DNA of 64,000 nt from Rhizobiales bacterium CCH10-E5 (lineage in GTDB: Bacteria > Pseudomonadota > Alphaproteobacteria > Rhizobiales > Beijerinckiaceae), in contig LSIG01000110.1 in assembly GCA_001556125.1 (NCBI GenBank), positions 1 through 64,000 on the forward strand, given 5' to 3'. Of the stretch, positions 20,447 to 31,446 are shown in pieces; position 1 is the first letter of the stretch, and each line of letters begins with the position of its first letter. Position numbers and translations under genes: made by a program. The notes below the pieces were generated by a model. The model was not told where the DNA came from, made no database searches, and saw nothing but the letters and a program-made list of their open reading frames with translations.

Positions 20447-21306
20447 GGCACGCCCTCGACGAAGAGCCCGGCCTGGTCGGCCAGCTTGCCCAGAGCCGCA
20501 CCATCGCCGATGAGAACACGCCCGGCGCGCAGGCCGATGCCCGAGAGCCCGGCTTCCAAGACGAGGCGCAGCGTCTGCGAGCCGATCGCCGGCATGTCGA
20601 CGCGCAGATCCTGACCGTCCTTGGGCGCCTTCACCAGCACGCCGTCGCCCTTGGCGATGCGCAGCCGGCCCGAGGCGACCATCTCCGCGACGCGGCGGAT
20701 CATGGCATCCGTCCCCTCCGCCGCCTCGATGGCGATGACGCGATGGTCGGCGAGGATGGCGGCCTGGCCGACATCGAAGGGTGAAAGCGCGGCCAAAAGC
20801 TCGAAGCCGCGCGCGATCAGCGCCTTCTGGTCCGGCGACGCCGCCCGGCGGCCAAGCGCGCCGGCCGGCGCGGTCATGGCCGGGGCGATGTCGGCCGGGC
20901 CTTGGACGGTGAAGCCCTGCCCCTCGAAGAAGCTCACGACGCCGCGCAGAAGATGATCGTCGCCGCCCCGAAACGCCTTCGCGAAATGCGGCAGGTATTT
21001 CAGCGTGGAGGCTTCGGGACGCAGCGCGGCGAAACTCGGCCGCGGCAGGCTCCCGATCAGGACGAGCTCGGCCACTTCGCGGCGCCGGAGCTCATCGAGA
21101 AGGCGACCGAGCTGCCCGAGCCGATAGATGTTCAGTTCGGCCGCTCCGAAGGCCGTCGGATCGGCCGCGCCGTCGAGAGCGGCTACATAGACCGACCGCC
21201 CCTGCCCGGCCGCGATCGAGGCCAGACGCGGCGGAAAATCGCCCGCCCCGGCGATGATGGCGAGCGGGCCGCGCGTCGACGGCGTGACGGCCTGAGTCTC
21301 GCTCAC
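20443..21306 (-). CDS. lpxI: UDP-2,3-diacylglucosamine pyrophosphatase LpxI
   Basis: 287 residues, matching the LpxI (formerly DUF1009) family that replaces LpxH in alphaproteobacteria and cleaves UDP-2,3-diacylglucosamine to lipid X and UMP. Seen are GPLAIIAGAGDFPPRLA at the N-terminus, LGRRAASPDQKALIARG in the middle, and the C-terminal AIEAAEGTDAMIRRVAEM. The start is GTG 21306, overlapping the lpxA stop by 4 bp; the stop overlaps lpxB. This tight coupling supports membership of the lipid A operon. Confidence 0.95.
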   Translation of the reverse strand: MSETQAVTPSTRGPLAIIAGAGDFPPRLASIAAGQGRSVYVAALDGAADPTAFGAAELNIYRLGQLGRLLDELRRREVAELVLIGSLPRPSFAALRPEASTLKYLPHFAKAFRGGDDHLLRGVVSFFEGQGFTVQGPADIAPAMTAPAGALGRRAASPDQKALIARGFELLAALSPFDVGQAAILADHRVIAIEAAEGTDAMIRRVAEMVASGRLRIAKGDGVLVKAPKDGQDLRVDMPAIGSQTLRLVLEAGLSGIGLRAGRVLIGDGAALGKLADQAGLFVEGVP

Positions 21307-22112
21307 CGATCGGGCGCGTTGACGTCGTGCGGCACGCAGATGGCGCGCTCGCCGCCGCTGCGGATGAAGTCGAGGATCTCGTGGATCAGCGGGTGGGCCG
21401 CAAATTCATTGGCAACGTCCTCGACCCGCTCTGAGAGCGTGCCCTCGTCCGCGAAGAGCAGACGGTAGGCCCGGCGCAACTCGTGGATCTGCTCGCGGGT
21501 GAAACCACGGCGGCGCAATCCGACGAGGTTGAGCCCGGCGAGATGAGCCGGGTTATCGCGCACCAGCCCGAAGGGAATGACGTCGTGCATCACGCCCGCG
21601 CCGCCGCCGATGAAGGCATGGTCGCCGACCCGGATGAACTGGTGCAGGCCGGTGCCGCCGCCGACGATGACGAAATTACCGACCTTCACATGGCCGGCGC
21701 ACATGACATTGTTCGAGAAGATGACGTTGTCGCCGATCGATGTGTCGTGCGCGACATGCGAGTTCGCCAGGAAGAAGCAGCGGTCACCGACCGTCGTCTT
21801 CATGCCGCCGCCTTCTGTCCCGGGGTTCATCGTCACGCCTTCGCGGATCAGGCAGTCGACGCCGATCGTCAGCGTCGATGGCTCGCCCTTGTACTTAACA
21901 TCCTGCGGCGGGTGGCCGATCGAGGCGAAGGGATAGATCTTGGTGCGCGCACCGACCGTGGTGCGGCCGGCCACGGCGACATGGCTGATCAACTCGACGC
22001 CCTCTTCGAGGACGACATCGGGACCGACGGAGCAGAAGGGACCGATGGTGACGCCGGCTGCGATCTTCGCGGCCGGGTCGACGACCGACATGGGATGGAT
22101 CGTTGCACTCAT
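21303..22112 (-). CDS. lpxA: UDP-N-acetylglucosamine acyltransferase
   Basis: 269-residue left-handed beta-helix acyltransferase that starts lipid A synthesis by transferring a 3-hydroxyacyl chain from ACP to UDP-GlcNAc. It begins MSATIHPMSVVDPAAKIAAGV and shows hexapeptide repeats such as VTIGPFCSVGPDVVLEEGV. The catalytic His region FFLANSHVAHDTSIGD and the helical C-terminus RREQIHELRRAYRLLF-like segment (RGFTREQIHELRRAYRLLF) are present. ATG 22112 is chosen over upstream frames because LpxA proteins start at this motif. It lies between fabZ and lpxI. Confidence 0.95.
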   Translation of the reverse strand: MSATIHPMSVVDPAAKIAAGVTIGPFCSVGPDVVLEEGVELISHVAVAGRTTVGARTKIYPFASIGHPPQDVKYKGEPSTLTIGVDCLIREGVTMNPGTEGGGMKTTVGDRCFFLANSHVAHDTSIGDNVIFSNNVMCAGHVKVGNFVIVGGGTGLHQFIRVGDHAFIGGGAGVMHDVIPFGLVRDNPAHLAGLNLVGLRRRGFTREQIHELRRAYRLLFADEGTLSERVEDVANEFAAHPLIHEILDFIRSGGERAICVPHDVNAPDR

Positions 22113-22158
22113 GACCTGACACTCACGGCCGCGGCCGTCCTGCTCTCGCGGACCTTCA

Positions 22159-22617
22159 TCAGACGACCATCGCCGAAAGATCGGCCTCGGCCACGAGCGC
22201 ATCATCGACCCGCGCCTCGCCGCGGTAGAAATAAATGTTGCGCTTGCGGGCGACCTTGGTGAGGTGGAAGCGCAGCGTATCGCCAGGCCCGACCGGCTTG
22301 CGGAACTTGGCGTTGTCGATGGTGGTGAAGAGCACGCTGCGGACGGCGGTGTCCTCGCTGCCGCGGGCGTTGACCACGAGGACGCCGGCGGTCTGGGCCA
22401 TCGCCTCGATCATCAGCACGCCGGGAAACACCGGCCGCTCCGGGAAATGCCCGGTGAACTGCGGCTCGTTGATCGTCACGTTCTTGATGCCGACGCCCGA
22501 TTCGTCGCCGTTGATCTCCACGACGCGGTCGACCAGCAGGAAGGGGTAGCGATGCGGAATGCAGGCCATGATCCTCTGGATGTCGGCCACACCCAGCGTC
22601 GTCGTCGCCTCGGTCAT
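22159..22617 (-). CDS. fabZ: 3-hydroxyacyl-ACP dehydratase FabZ
   Basis: 152-residue hot-dog fold dehydratase of type II fatty acid synthesis. The active-site His is in IPHRYPFLLVDRVVEI and the Glu in PVFPGVLMIEAMAQTAGVL, both normal for FabZ. The conserved FTGHFPERPVFPG is present. It lies between lpxD and lpxA; the same gene order occurs in many Gram-negative bacteria, where fatty acid and lipid A synthesis share 3-hydroxyacyl-ACP. Confidence 0.96.
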   Translation of the reverse strand: MTEATTTLGVADIQRIMACIPHRYPFLLVDRVVEINGDESGVGIKNVTINEPQFTGHFPERPVFPGVLMIEAMAQTAGVLVVNARGSEDTAVRSVLFTTIDNAKFRKPVGPGDTLRFHLTKVARKRNIYFYRGEARVDDALVAEADLSAMVV

Positions 22618-22716
22618 CGTCTCGTCTCTCCCGCGCGGAGCCTGCTCCGCATCACCGGTTGCTTCTAGCCGCCAGAGGCGGCGAGGCCAACTGCCAGGCC
22701 ATGCCGTCTCGCCGGC

Positions 22717-23772
22717 TCAGCCCTGGGACTTGCCCTTGCCGCGGTTGGCGAGCAGGGATTTCAGCATCGCGCTCTCGCGAGCCCAGTTCAGCGCCGGCTG
22801 GGCCGGGTAGCCGCCATATTTCGCGCCCCGCGGCACGTCGCCGGCGACGCCGCTCTGGGCCGCGACCTGCGCGCCCATGCCGATCGTCAGGTGACCTGCG
22901 AGACCGACCTGGCCCCCGAGCACGACGAAGTCCTCCAGCGTCGACGAGCCGGCGATACCGACCTGGGAGACGATGACGCAGTGACGCCCGACGACGACAT
23001 TGTGGCCGATCTGGACGAGGTTATCGATCTTGGTCCCCTCGCCGATGACCGTGTCTCGGCTGGCGCCGCGGTCGATGCAGCTGTTGGCGCCGATCTCGAC
23101 ATCGTCCTGGATGATGACGCGGCCGATCTGCGGCACCTTCATATGGCCCTGCGGGCTCATGGCAAAGCCGAACCCGTCCTGCCCGATGCGGACGCCGGGA
23201 TGGATGATGACGCGGTTTCCGATCAGCGCCGCCTGAAGGGTGCAGCCGGCCCCGATCGAGCAGTTGCGGCCGATGCGGACCTGCGGCCCGACCACCGCAT
23301 GCGAGGCGACGACCGTGCCCGCGCCGATCTCCGCGCCGGGCCCGATCACCGCGCCGGGATCGACCGTCACGCCGGCCTCAAGGACCGCCGTGGCGTGAAC
23401 GAAGGCGCCGGGCGCGACGCCCTGCGAACCGAACACCGAGCCGGGCTTGAGCGCGGCCGGAAAGAAGCGCGCCAGGACCTTCGCAAAGGCATGGTAGGGC
23501 GCCGGCGAAATCAGCGCCGTGGTGCCGGCCGGAACCCGCTCCGCGAAGCGCGGCGACACCAGGCAGAGCCCGGCGGCGGTGGACGCCAGCGCCTCGGTGT
23601 ATTTGGGATTGTCCATATAGGCGATGTCGGACGGGCCGGCATGTTCGAGCGCGGCGGCACCGGTCACGCGACGCGAAGCGTCGACGCCTTCGGGAAGGGT
23701 GAGCCCTGAAATGGAAGCGACCTCGCCGAAGTCGAGCGAGGTCGCGGCCGGAAAGAATTGGGGTTCTGACAT
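22717..23772 (-). CDS. lpxD: UDP-3-O-acylglucosamine N-acyltransferase
   Basis: 351-residue trimeric acyltransferase, third step of lipid A synthesis. The N-terminal uridine-binding domain includes [17 protein letters not shown]. The central beta-helix has repeated hexapeptides such as [20 protein letters not shown], and the catalytic His lies in [21 protein letters not shown] 23772 ([18 protein letters not shown]) is the usual start; an upstream in-frame ATG at 23802 is less likely. It follows bamA by 39 bp, so the two are probably cotranscribed. Confidence 0.95.
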   Translation of the reverse strand: MSEPQFFPAATSLDFGEVASISGLTLPEGVDASRRVTGAAALEHAGPSDIAYMDNPKYTEALASTAAGLCLVSPRFAERVPAGTTALISPAPYHAFAKVLARFFPAALKPGSVFGSQGVAPGAFVHATAVLEAGVTVDPGAVIGPGAEIGAGTVVASHAVVGPQVRIGRNCSIGAGCTLQAALIGNRVIIHPGVRIGQDGFGFAMSPQGHMKVPQIGRVIIQDDVEIGANSCIDRGASRDTVIGEGTKIDNLVQIGHNVVVGRHCVIVSQVGIAGSSTLEDFVVLGGQVGLAGHLTIGMGAQVAAQSGVAGDVPRGAKYGGYPAQPALNWARESAMLKSLLANRGKGKSQG

Positions 23773-23811
23773 CGTTGGGTCCGGAGCGGGGTGCGGTGGC
23801 ACCCCGCCTCG

Positions 23812-26340
23812 TCAGAAGCGGGTGCCGCCCGAGAAGCGGAAGGCCTGGGTGCGGTCGCCGCCGTATTTCGCGGTGACAGCCTGGCCGTTGATGATCGCCG
23901 TGCCGAACTGGCCGTCATCCTTCGACAGCGCATAGGCATAGTCGAAGCGGATCGGGCCGAGCGGCGACTGCCAGAGGAGGCTGACGCCGACCGAGGAGCG
24001 GATGACGTTCTTGTCGCGCACGCAGGCCACGTTGTTCTGGTAGGCCGAGGTGGTCGCCACGTTGAACTGACGGGCCACGGAGCCCGCCGGACAGCCGGTG
24101 AAGGCCCCATTGGTGATCACGCTCGAACCGCCGTCGTAGTTGAACAGCGTACCCGCATCCGCGAAGACCGCGCCGCGCAGGCCAAGATCGCGCGGCAGAC
24201 CCCAGATCGGGAACTGCACTTCCAGCGTGCCACCGAAATAGGTGGTGCCGCCGAGCGCGTTGGCCGTCGGATCGTTCAGCACGTCGCGCGGGCCGATGCC
24301 GGAGGCGGCAAAGCCGCGCACCAGGGTCGGTCCGAGGAAGTAGTGATCGATCATGCGGAGATTGCCGCTGGTCGCCTGGACATGGCCGCCCTGGACGCGG
24401 ACGAAGCCGACCACGTCATCGAAGATCTCGCGGTAGTAGCGCGCATCCGCGGAGATGCGCAGGAACTTCGAGTCGCCGCCGAGGCCGGCGATCTCGGGCT
24501 TGATCTCGGCGACGAAGCCGTTGCGCGGGTTCTGGATGCTGTCGAGCGAGTTGTAGTTGAAGCCGAGGCCGACGAGCGAGGTCAGCGTCGTGCCCTGCGC
24601 TTCCTTCACCGCGATCGTCGCCTCGCCATTGGTGAGGCAGTTGATCGTGCTGCTGGCGCCGATCGCACCCGCCGTACCGGGCGTGATGCCCGCGATCGGG
24701 AAGGTACAATCGTTGTACGGCCGTGTGGTGGTGTTCGGGATCTCGATCTCGGTCGAATAGATCGAGTAGCGCGGCGTGATCGAGAACTCTTCCGTGATAG
24801 GGAAGGTCAGGCGGACGGTGCCGCCGGTGACGCGGCTCTCGAAGCGGCCGGTGTTGTAGTTGTCGCTGAACTTCGAGAACAGATCGAAGCCGGCTGCGAT
24901 GCGGCGACCGAGGAAATAGGGCTCGGTGAAGGAGAAATCGACGCCCTGTGTGCGCTGGCCGAGCGTGCCCGCGATGCGGACGAACTGGCCGCGGCCGAGG
25001 AAGTTCGACTCCGACAGCGCGACTTCGCCGATGATGCCGTCCGAGGTCGAGTAGCCGCCGGAGATCGAGAACGAGCCGGTGGCCTTGTCCTCGACATCGA
25101 TGTTCACGACCACACGATCGGGCGCGGAGCCGGGCTCGTTGGTGATGCGCACCTTGTTGAAGAAGCCGAGATTGTTCAGGCGACGCTCGGCGCGGTCGAC
25201 CATGACCTTGTTGTAGGCATCGCCCTCGCCGAGATCGAGTTCGCGGCGCACGACGTAATCGCGCGTGCGGGTGTTTCCGCGCACATTGATGCGCTCGACA
25301 TAGACCCGCGGGCCCTCGTCGACGACATAGGTGATGCCGATGAGCCGGCCGTTCGCATCGCGGTCGCCACGCGGGCGGACCTGGGCGAAGGGATGGCCGC
25401 GACGGGACACCTCGGTGGTGAGGTTGACCAGCGACTTCTCGACCGCCTCGGCATTGTAGGTGTCGCCGACCGAGGTGACGACATAGCCCTGCAGCGCGCC
25501 GGGATCGATATCACGCAGGCTCGAATCGACCGCGACGTTACCGACCTTGTACTGGGCGCCCTCGGAAACGGTGACGTCGATCACCCAGCCGCCGGCCGTC
25601 TCGTCGAAGCGGGCGGTGTTGCTCAGGATCTGGAAGTCGGCATAGCCGTTCTTCAGATAGAAGCGGCGCACGAGTTCGAGGTCCGAGGCGATGCGCTCGG
25701 GATCGTAGACGTCCGAGGTCTTGATCCAGCTCAGAAAGTTCGACTCGGTCGTCGTCATCAGACCGCGCAGGCGGCCATCCGAATAGACCTGGTTGCCTTC
25801 GAAATTGATCGACTTGACGCCGGTCTTGCCGCTCTCGTTGATCGTGAAGACCACGTCCGACCGGCCGTTCGGCAGCGGCGCGATGCGCCCGCTGACCGAG
25901 GACAGGCCGTAGCCGGCGCGACGATAGACTTCGCGCAGACGGGCGACGTCGGCATCGATGAGCTGCTGGCTCATCGGCCCGCCAGCCTTCGACTGCACCT
26001 GCTGGAGCAGCACTTCGCTCTTCAGGCGACGGTTGCCTTCGAAGGCGACGCGGTTGATCGAATCGCCCTCGCGAACCGAGATCACGGTCTGCGAGCCGCG
26101 ACGGCTCACCTGGACGCTGGTGAAGAGGCCGGTGGCCAGCAGGCTCTCCCGGATCGATTCCGGCGCGGTCTGACCGGCGGCATAGGAGCGGATGGTCTCC
26201 GCATCCACGCGCCGGTTGCCCTGGACAATCACGGCCTGCGCGAACACCACGCCACCGCTCACGGCCACCATGAAGGCCGAAAGTCCGACTGATCGAGAGA
26301 GCCGCGTTCTGATGGACCGGCTCTTTTGGGTCGACGTCAT
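23812..26340 (-). CDS. bamA: Outer membrane protein assembly factor BamA
   Basis: 842-residue Omp85 protein, the central insertase of outer-membrane beta-barrel proteins. A long signal peptide, MTSTQKSRSIRTRLSRSV then SAFMVAVSGGVVFAQA, precedes five POTRA domains (about residues 35-430); the first begins VIVQGNRRVDAETIRSYAAG. The C-terminal half is a 16-strand barrel containing the conserved loop-6 VRGF motif (LVRGFAASGIGPRD) and ending in the aromatic residue of FSGGTRF. ATG 26340 is preceded by AGGCGA. An upstream in-frame extension to 26418 is not supported. It follows rseP, as usual in alphaproteobacteria. Confidence 0.97.
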   Translation of the reverse strand: MTSTQKSRSIRTRLSRSVGLSAFMVAVSGGVVFAQAVIVQGNRRVDAETIRSYAAGQTAPESIRESLLATGLFTSVQVSRRGSQTVISVREGDSINRVAFEGNRRLKSEVLLQQVQSKAGGPMSQQLIDADVARLREVYRRAGYGLSSVSGRIAPLPNGRSDVVFTINESGKTGVKSINFEGNQVYSDGRLRGLMTTTESNFLSWIKTSDVYDPERIASDLELVRRFYLKNGYADFQILSNTARFDETAGGWVIDVTVSEGAQYKVGNVAVDSSLRDIDPGALQGYVVTSVGDTYNAEAVEKSLVNLTTEVSRRGHPFAQVRPRGDRDANGRLIGITYVVDEGPRVYVERINVRGNTRTRDYVVRRELDLGEGDAYNKVMVDRAERRLNNLGFFNKVRITNEPGSAPDRVVVNIDVEDKATGSFSISGGYSTSDGIIGEVALSESNFLGRGQFVRIAGTLGQRTQGVDFSFTEPYFLGRRIAAGFDLFSKFSDNYNTGRFESRVTGGTVRLTFPITEEFSITPRYSIYSTEIEIPNTTTRPYNDCTFPIAGITPGTAGAIGASSTINCLTNGEATIAVKEAQGTTLTSLVGLGFNYNSLDSIQNPRNGFVAEIKPEIAGLGGDSKFLRISADARYYREIFDDVVGFVRVQGGHVQATSGNLRMIDHYFLGPTLVRGFAASGIGPRDVLNDPTANALGGTTYFGGTLEVQFPIWGLPRDLGLRGAVFADAGTLFNYDGGSSVITNGAFTGCPAGSVARQFNVATTSAYQNNVACVRDKNVIRSSVGVSLLWQSPLGPIRFDYAYALSKDDGQFGTAIINGQAVTAKYGGDRTQAFRFSGGTRF

Positions 26341-26716
26341 CGGGTCGCCTATTCCATTTCTCAGGTCACCACCCCGCTCGCGGGGGCACCCACCCGACAG
26401 GGAGGCGCATGGCGACATTGCAGTCCATTCGCTTCTACAAAGTTTCCTGCAGGGTGCAAACGGGCATTGTCGTTAACAAAATATTTTCGAAGCGCTCGTT
26501 GCTCGGAGGTCACGCGCTTTGCCGTGATTCTGCCGCAAAGCGACCAGGAAAGCCGCGCACAAGCGGACCGGCAATCCCTTGGCGAAGAACGCCCTCGCCC
26601 CGGATCGGCCGTGGCGACGGCTCGAAAACTCCGCAATTCGTTAAGGCCCGAGCAAGACTCCGCCCCGGCCCAACAGCCCTCGCCCGATGGCTGGGAACGA
26701 CCCGGGACGCCTGCCT
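26341..26716 (-). other. rseP-bamA intergenic region
   Basis: 376 bp without a gene that I can support. It includes an AT-rich patch at about 26470-26500 (GTTAACAAAATATTTTCG on the plus strand) that could hold a bamA promoter for minus-strand transcription. A small GC hairpin CCCCGCTCGCGGGG lies at 26372-26385, within the bamA leader. No small open frame with a ribosome site was found. Confidence 0.5.
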
Positions 26717-27868
26717 TCAGAGCAACGAGCGGACATGCAGCAGATCGTTCCAGGTGACGAAAAGCATCAGCATCAGCACGAGGCCGAGACCCAGCCTGAA
26801 CCCGATCTCCTGCGCACGGTCGCTGAGCGGCCGGCCGCGGACCGCCTCGATCGCGTAGAAGACGAGATGGCCGCCGTCGAGCATGGGGATCGGGAACAGG
26901 TTCATGAGCCCGATCGAGACCGACAGGATGGCGGCGAGGTTGATCAGACCCATCAGGCCCGAATTATGGGCGACGACACCCGAGACCTGCGCGATCCGAA
27001 TCGGGCCGGAGAGCTGGTCGACCGATTCCCGTCCGCTCACCAGCTTGGAAAGATAATCGTAGGTTCGCTCGACCACATACCAGGTCTCGCTGACGCCGAC
27101 CTGCGCCGATTCGAGCAGACCGTAGCGTTGCGTGGTCCAGTCACTCGGCTGGCGCGAGGCCTGGATGCCGACCACACCCAGGCGCTGCTTGCCGAGCGGC
27201 GTGTTCTGTTCGACGAGCGCCGGCGTGACCGGCACGGTCAGCAGGCTGCCGGCGCGGTCGACGACGATCGAGAGGGTCTCGTCGGGCCGGGCCGAGATGA
27301 CGCGCTGCATCTCGGCGAAGCTCTTGACCGGACGCCCTTCGATCGAGACGACGAGGTCTCCCGATTGCAGCCCGGCGCGCTCGGCCGCGCTGCCGGCGAC
27401 GACCCGATCGACGCGCGGGGCCAGGACGGGCTTGCCGAAGGCGTAGACGGTGGCGCCGAAGATCAGGATCGCGAGCAGGAAATTGGCGATCGGCCCGGCG
27501 GCGACGATCGCCGCGCGTTCGCCGATCGATTGGGCGGGGAAGGAGCGCGCGCGCTCCTCCGGCGTCATCGCGCGCAGCTCGGCGGCATCGGTCCCTGCGG
27601 ACGCGGCGTCGGCGTCACCGGAAAACTTCACATAGCCGCCGAGCGGGATCAGCGCGAAGCGCCAGCGCGTACCGCGCCGGTCGTTGAAGCCGAAGAGCTC
27701 GCGTCCAAAGCCGATGGAGAACACCTTGACGTCGACGCCGCACCAGCGCGCGACGAGGAAATGGCCGAGCTCATGGACGAAGACGACAATGGTGAGCACG
27801 AACAGGAACGGCACGACATAGCTCAGCAGCGAGCCGCCGCCGTTCCAGAGGGTCGTCACGAAGTCCAT
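26717..27868 (-). CDS. rseP: Site-2 intramembrane metalloprotease RseP
   Basis: 383-residue inner-membrane protease that cleaves anti-sigma factors and leftover signal peptides; the Caulobacter homologue is MmpA. The zinc motif HELGHFLVARW is in the first transmembrane helix, and the third zinc ligand lies in FPIPMLDGGHLV near the C-terminus. A single PDZ domain spans about residues 130-210 (AGLQSGDLVVSIEGRPVKSF). E. coli RseP has two PDZ domains, so this is the shorter type. ATG 27868 has CAGGAG upstream. The gene lies between dxr and bamA in the envelope operon. Confidence 0.95.
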   Translation of the reverse strand: MDFVTTLWNGGGSLLSYVVPFLFVLTIVVFVHELGHFLVARWCGVDVKVFSIGFGRELFGFNDRRGTRWRFALIPLGGYVKFSGDADAASAGTDAAELRAMTPEERARSFPAQSIGERAAIVAAGPIANFLLAILIFGATVYAFGKPVLAPRVDRVVAGSAAERAGLQSGDLVVSIEGRPVKSFAEMQRVISARPDETLSIVVDRAGSLLTVPVTPALVEQNTPLGKQRLGVVGIQASRQPSDWTTQRYGLLESAQVGVSETWYVVERTYDYLSKLVSGRESVDQLSGPIRIAQVSGVVAHNSGLMGLINLAAILSVSIGLMNLFPIPMLDGGHLVFYAIEAVRGRPLSDRAQEIGFRLGLGLVLMLMLFVTWNDLLHVRSLL

Positions 27869-27890
27869 CTCAAGCTCCTGCTGCTCGCCC

Positions 27891-29069
27891 CTAGGTGACA
27901 GCGAAGGGCGGCCGCGACAAGAGCGCCCGCGCGCGGTTTCTCGCCTCATGGTCAATGGCGAGAGCCTCCGCCACATCGGCCGGCGCCGCGCGTGCTGCTT
28001 CGGATTCGGCGCAGACCGCCTCGACCAGAGCGGCAATGCCGGGGAACGCGATGCGCCGCTCCAGATAGGCGGCGACAGCGATCTCGTTGGCGGCGTTCAG
28101 CACGGCCGGCATCGCTCCGCCCGCGGCGAGCGCGGCGATGGCGTGGGCCAGCGCCGGAAAGCGCACGAGATCCGGCCGCTCGAAGGTCAGCGGCGCCGAG
28201 AGCGCGAGGTCGAGGAAGCGGGCGGGCGGAGCGTCGAGCCGACCGTCGATGCCCAGGCAGTGGGCGGCAGCGACGCGCATGTCAGGCAGCGCCATGCCGG
28301 CGCTGACCGAGCCGTCGCGGAAGGTGACAAGCCCGTGGACGAGCTGCTGCGGGTGGACCAGGACCTCGAGCTGGTCGGGCCTCAGCCCGAAGAGGAAGCA
28401 GGCCTCGATCAGTTCGAGCCCCTTGTTCATCATGCTGGCCGAGTCGATCGTGATCTTGGCGCCCATCGCGTAGTTGGGATGCGCCAGCGCCTCTTCCGGC
28501 CGTGCGGCGGCGATCCTCTCGGCGCTCCAGGTCCGGAACGGGCCGCCCGAGGCGGTCAGCGTCATGCTGCGGATCGCCGAGATCGGCTCGGCGCCCAGCA
28601 CCTGATGCAAGGCGTTATGCTCAGAATCGAGCGGGAGGATGCGCGCACCGACAGCGGCAGCCCGCGCCATCACGGCGGCCCCGGCACAGACGAGGCTCTC
28701 CTTGTTGGCCAGCGCGACGACGCGGCTAGGCGTGAGCGCCGCGAAGGTCGCCTGAAGCCCCGCCGCCCCCGAGATCGCGCTGACGACGATGTCGGCGTCG
28801 CGCGCGACGGCGTCCAGCACGGCCTGAAGGCCAGCACCGGAAGCAATGCCGGTTCCGGCCAGCGCTTCGGCGAGCGCCGGCCCAGCGGCCGCATCGGCGA
28901 GGGCCGCGAAAGAGGCGCCGGTCTCGATCGCGACCCGCGCCAGCGCCTCGACATCGCGGCCGGCCACCACGACCCCGATCCGCAGCCGCTCCGGATTCTC
29001 CGCCACGACGGCGCGCGTCGACTTGCCGATGGATCCGGTCGCTCCGAGAAGCGTGACGGTGCGAAGCAT
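27891..29069 (-). CDS. dxr: 1-deoxy-D-xylulose 5-phosphate reductoisomerase
   Basis: 392-residue NADPH-dependent enzyme of the MEP isoprenoid pathway. The NADPH-binding motif is LLGATGSIGKSTRAVV. The substrate and metal region is LANKESLVCAGAAVM and LPLDSEHNALHQVLG, followed by SGGPFRTW and MGAKITIDSASMMNKGLELIEA. ATG 29069 (MLRTVTLLGATGSIG) is preferred to an upstream frame start. It is 13 bp downstream of cdsA, providing precursors for the undecaprenyl carrier made by uppS in the same cluster. Confidence 0.96.
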   Translation of the reverse strand: MLRTVTLLGATGSIGKSTRAVVAENPERLRIGVVVAGRDVEALARVAIETGASFAALADAAAGPALAEALAGTGIASGAGLQAVLDAVARDADIVVSAISGAAGLQATFAALTPSRVVALANKESLVCAGAAVMARAAAVGARILPLDSEHNALHQVLGAEPISAIRSMTLTASGGPFRTWSAERIAAARPEEALAHPNYAMGAKITIDSASMMNKGLELIEACFLFGLRPDQLEVLVHPQQLVHGLVTFRDGSVSAGMALPDMRVAAAHCLGIDGRLDAPPARFLDLALSAPLTFERPDLVRFPALAHAIAALAAGGAMPAVLNAANEIAVAAYLERRIAFPGIAALVEAVCAESEAARAAPADVAEALAIDHEARNRARALLSRPPFAVT

Positions 29070-29082
29070 GCGCGGTTCCGCG

Positions 29083-29906
29083 TCAGAGATGGGCGAGGAA
29101 GAGGACGAAGCCGGCGAAGACCAATACCGCCCAGTAGCCGTCGAGACGGTCGAGGAAACCGCCATGGCCGGGAATGAGCCGGCTCGAATCCTTGGCGCCG
29201 AAGCGGCGCTTGAGCGCGGATTCGAACAGATCGCCCATCTGGCTGAAGACGGAGGCCGCGAGCGAACCGGCGATGACCGGCCAAAGCCCGACGAGCTGCT
29301 GGGCCGCGGGCGTCAGCGCCCAGACGACATAGCCGCAGAGCGTTCCGGCCAGGGCCCCGCCGATCGCGCCCGACCAGGTCTTGCCGGGGCTGACGCTTGG
29401 CATCAGCTTGGGACCGCCGAGGCGCCGACCGGTGAAATAGGCTGCGATGTCCGTGAACCAGACGACGGCGAAGCTCCAGATGACAAGAGACAGGCCGATG
29501 CCGGGCTGAGCCCGTAGCGCCGGGGCAATCAGGGAAAAGGCCAGCGCATAGGCAACGCCGCAAAGCTCCAGCGGCAGCCGCCCGCGCGTCCGCGGCGTGA
29601 GCACCGCGCCGGCCAGAGCGGCGAGTGCCGCGACGCCGGCCAGCGCCGGCTGACTGAACGGCGCGAAGCCGAGCAGCAGACCGGCGATCACGACCCCGAC
29701 CGCGGCTGCGATCGCATGGTCGCGGGTGGCGGCGATCGAGAGCCATTCGAAGGCGACCAGTCCGGCAACCAGCGTCCAGACCACCCGGAAGGGCCAGCCG
29801 CCCCAGGCTGTGACGAGCAGCACCACCGCCGCCAGCACCAGCGCGGAGATGACCCTGAGCCGCAGCTCGCCCTGGCCGGTTCGAGGCTGCCCGGCGGCAG
29901 GCCCTG

Positions 29907-29910
<4 letters not shown>
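29083..29910 (-). CDS. cdsA: Phosphatidate cytidylyltransferase
   Basis: 275-residue polytopic inner-membrane enzyme that makes CDP-diacylglycerol from phosphatidate and CTP. The family signature is visible near the C-terminus as [19 protein letters not shown] followed by [13 protein letters not shown]. An [12 protein letters not shown] segment lies before it. At least seven hydrophobic segments are present. Its ATG overlaps the uppS stop by 4 bp. Confidence 0.94.
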
Positions 29911-30665
<755 letters not shown>

Positions 30666-30724
30666 TCTGGATATGCCTCGTTCGGCCTCGCGCCGGGTGA
30701 GATGGCGCCGCGGCGCCGGCAGCG

Positions 30725-31288
30725 TCAGACGCTGAGGATTTCCTTCTCCTTGGCCGCCAGGGCCTGATCGATCTCGGCGATGTGCTGGTCGGTCGCCTTC
30801 TGCACCAGGTCGGACTGGCGGGTCACGTCGTCCTTGGTGAAGGCACCTTCCTTCTCGACCTTCTTGATGGTGTCGATGGCGTCGCGGCGGACATGGCGGA
30901 CCGCGATCTTCGATTCCTCGGCGTATTTATGCGCGACCTTGACCATTTCCTTGCGGCGCTGCTCGTTCAGCTCCGGGATGCGGATGCGCAGGACCTGGCC
31001 CTCGGTCTGCGGGTTGAGGCCGAGATCGGATTCGCGGATCGCCTTCTCGACGGGGCCGACCATGCTGCGATCCCAGACCTGCACGCTGAGCAGCCGGGCC
31101 TCGGGAACGCTGACGGTGGCGAGCTGGGACAGCGGCTGGCGCGCGCCATAGGCCTCGACCTGGATCGGGTCGAGCATGTTGGCCGAGGCGCGGCCCGAGC
31201 GCAGCGAGGCGAGGTCGCCCTTGAAGGACTGCAGAGCGCCCTGCATGCGGCGCTTCACGTCGGCGAGATCGAACGTCGTCTGGGGCAT
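30725..31288 (-). CDS. frr: Ribosome recycling factor
   Basis: 187-residue translation factor that, with EF-G, splits post-termination ribosomes. Conserved stretches are [40 protein letters not shown], and the C-terminal [21 protein letters not shown] 31288 ([15 protein letters not shown]) gives the usual length, while an in-frame ATG 27 bases upstream would add nine residues. Neither has a strong ribosome site. It follows pyrH by about 158 bp, the usual order pyrH-frr-uppS. Confidence 0.95.
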   Translation of the reverse strand: MPQTTFDLADVKRRMQGALQSFKGDLASLRSGRASANMLDPIQVEAYGARQPLSQLATVSVPEARLLSVQVWDRSMVGPVEKAIRESDLGLNPQTEGQVLRIRIPELNEQRRKEMVKVAHKYAEESKIAVRHVRRDAIDTIKKVEKEGAFTKDDVTRQSDLVQKATDQHIAEIDQALAAKEKEILSV

Positions 31289-31446
31289 CGTCTTCTGGAC
31301 CTTGAACTGGTGCATCGCCGGGCAAGGGGCGGGCCGGCCGCCGGCGGCGATGCGGGATCGATTATGCGTTGCCGGGCATTTCTGAAACCCGGCGCGACCA
31401 TGGCGGCGAGGCCGTCCAGGGTCAAGAACATCGTGACGCGAGGCGG

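Noticed and set aside
23791..26292. 833-codon plus-strand open frame over bamA
   Set aside because: Antisense shadow of bamA. Composition is repetitive (Ala, Asp, Val, Arg) with no recognisable motif.
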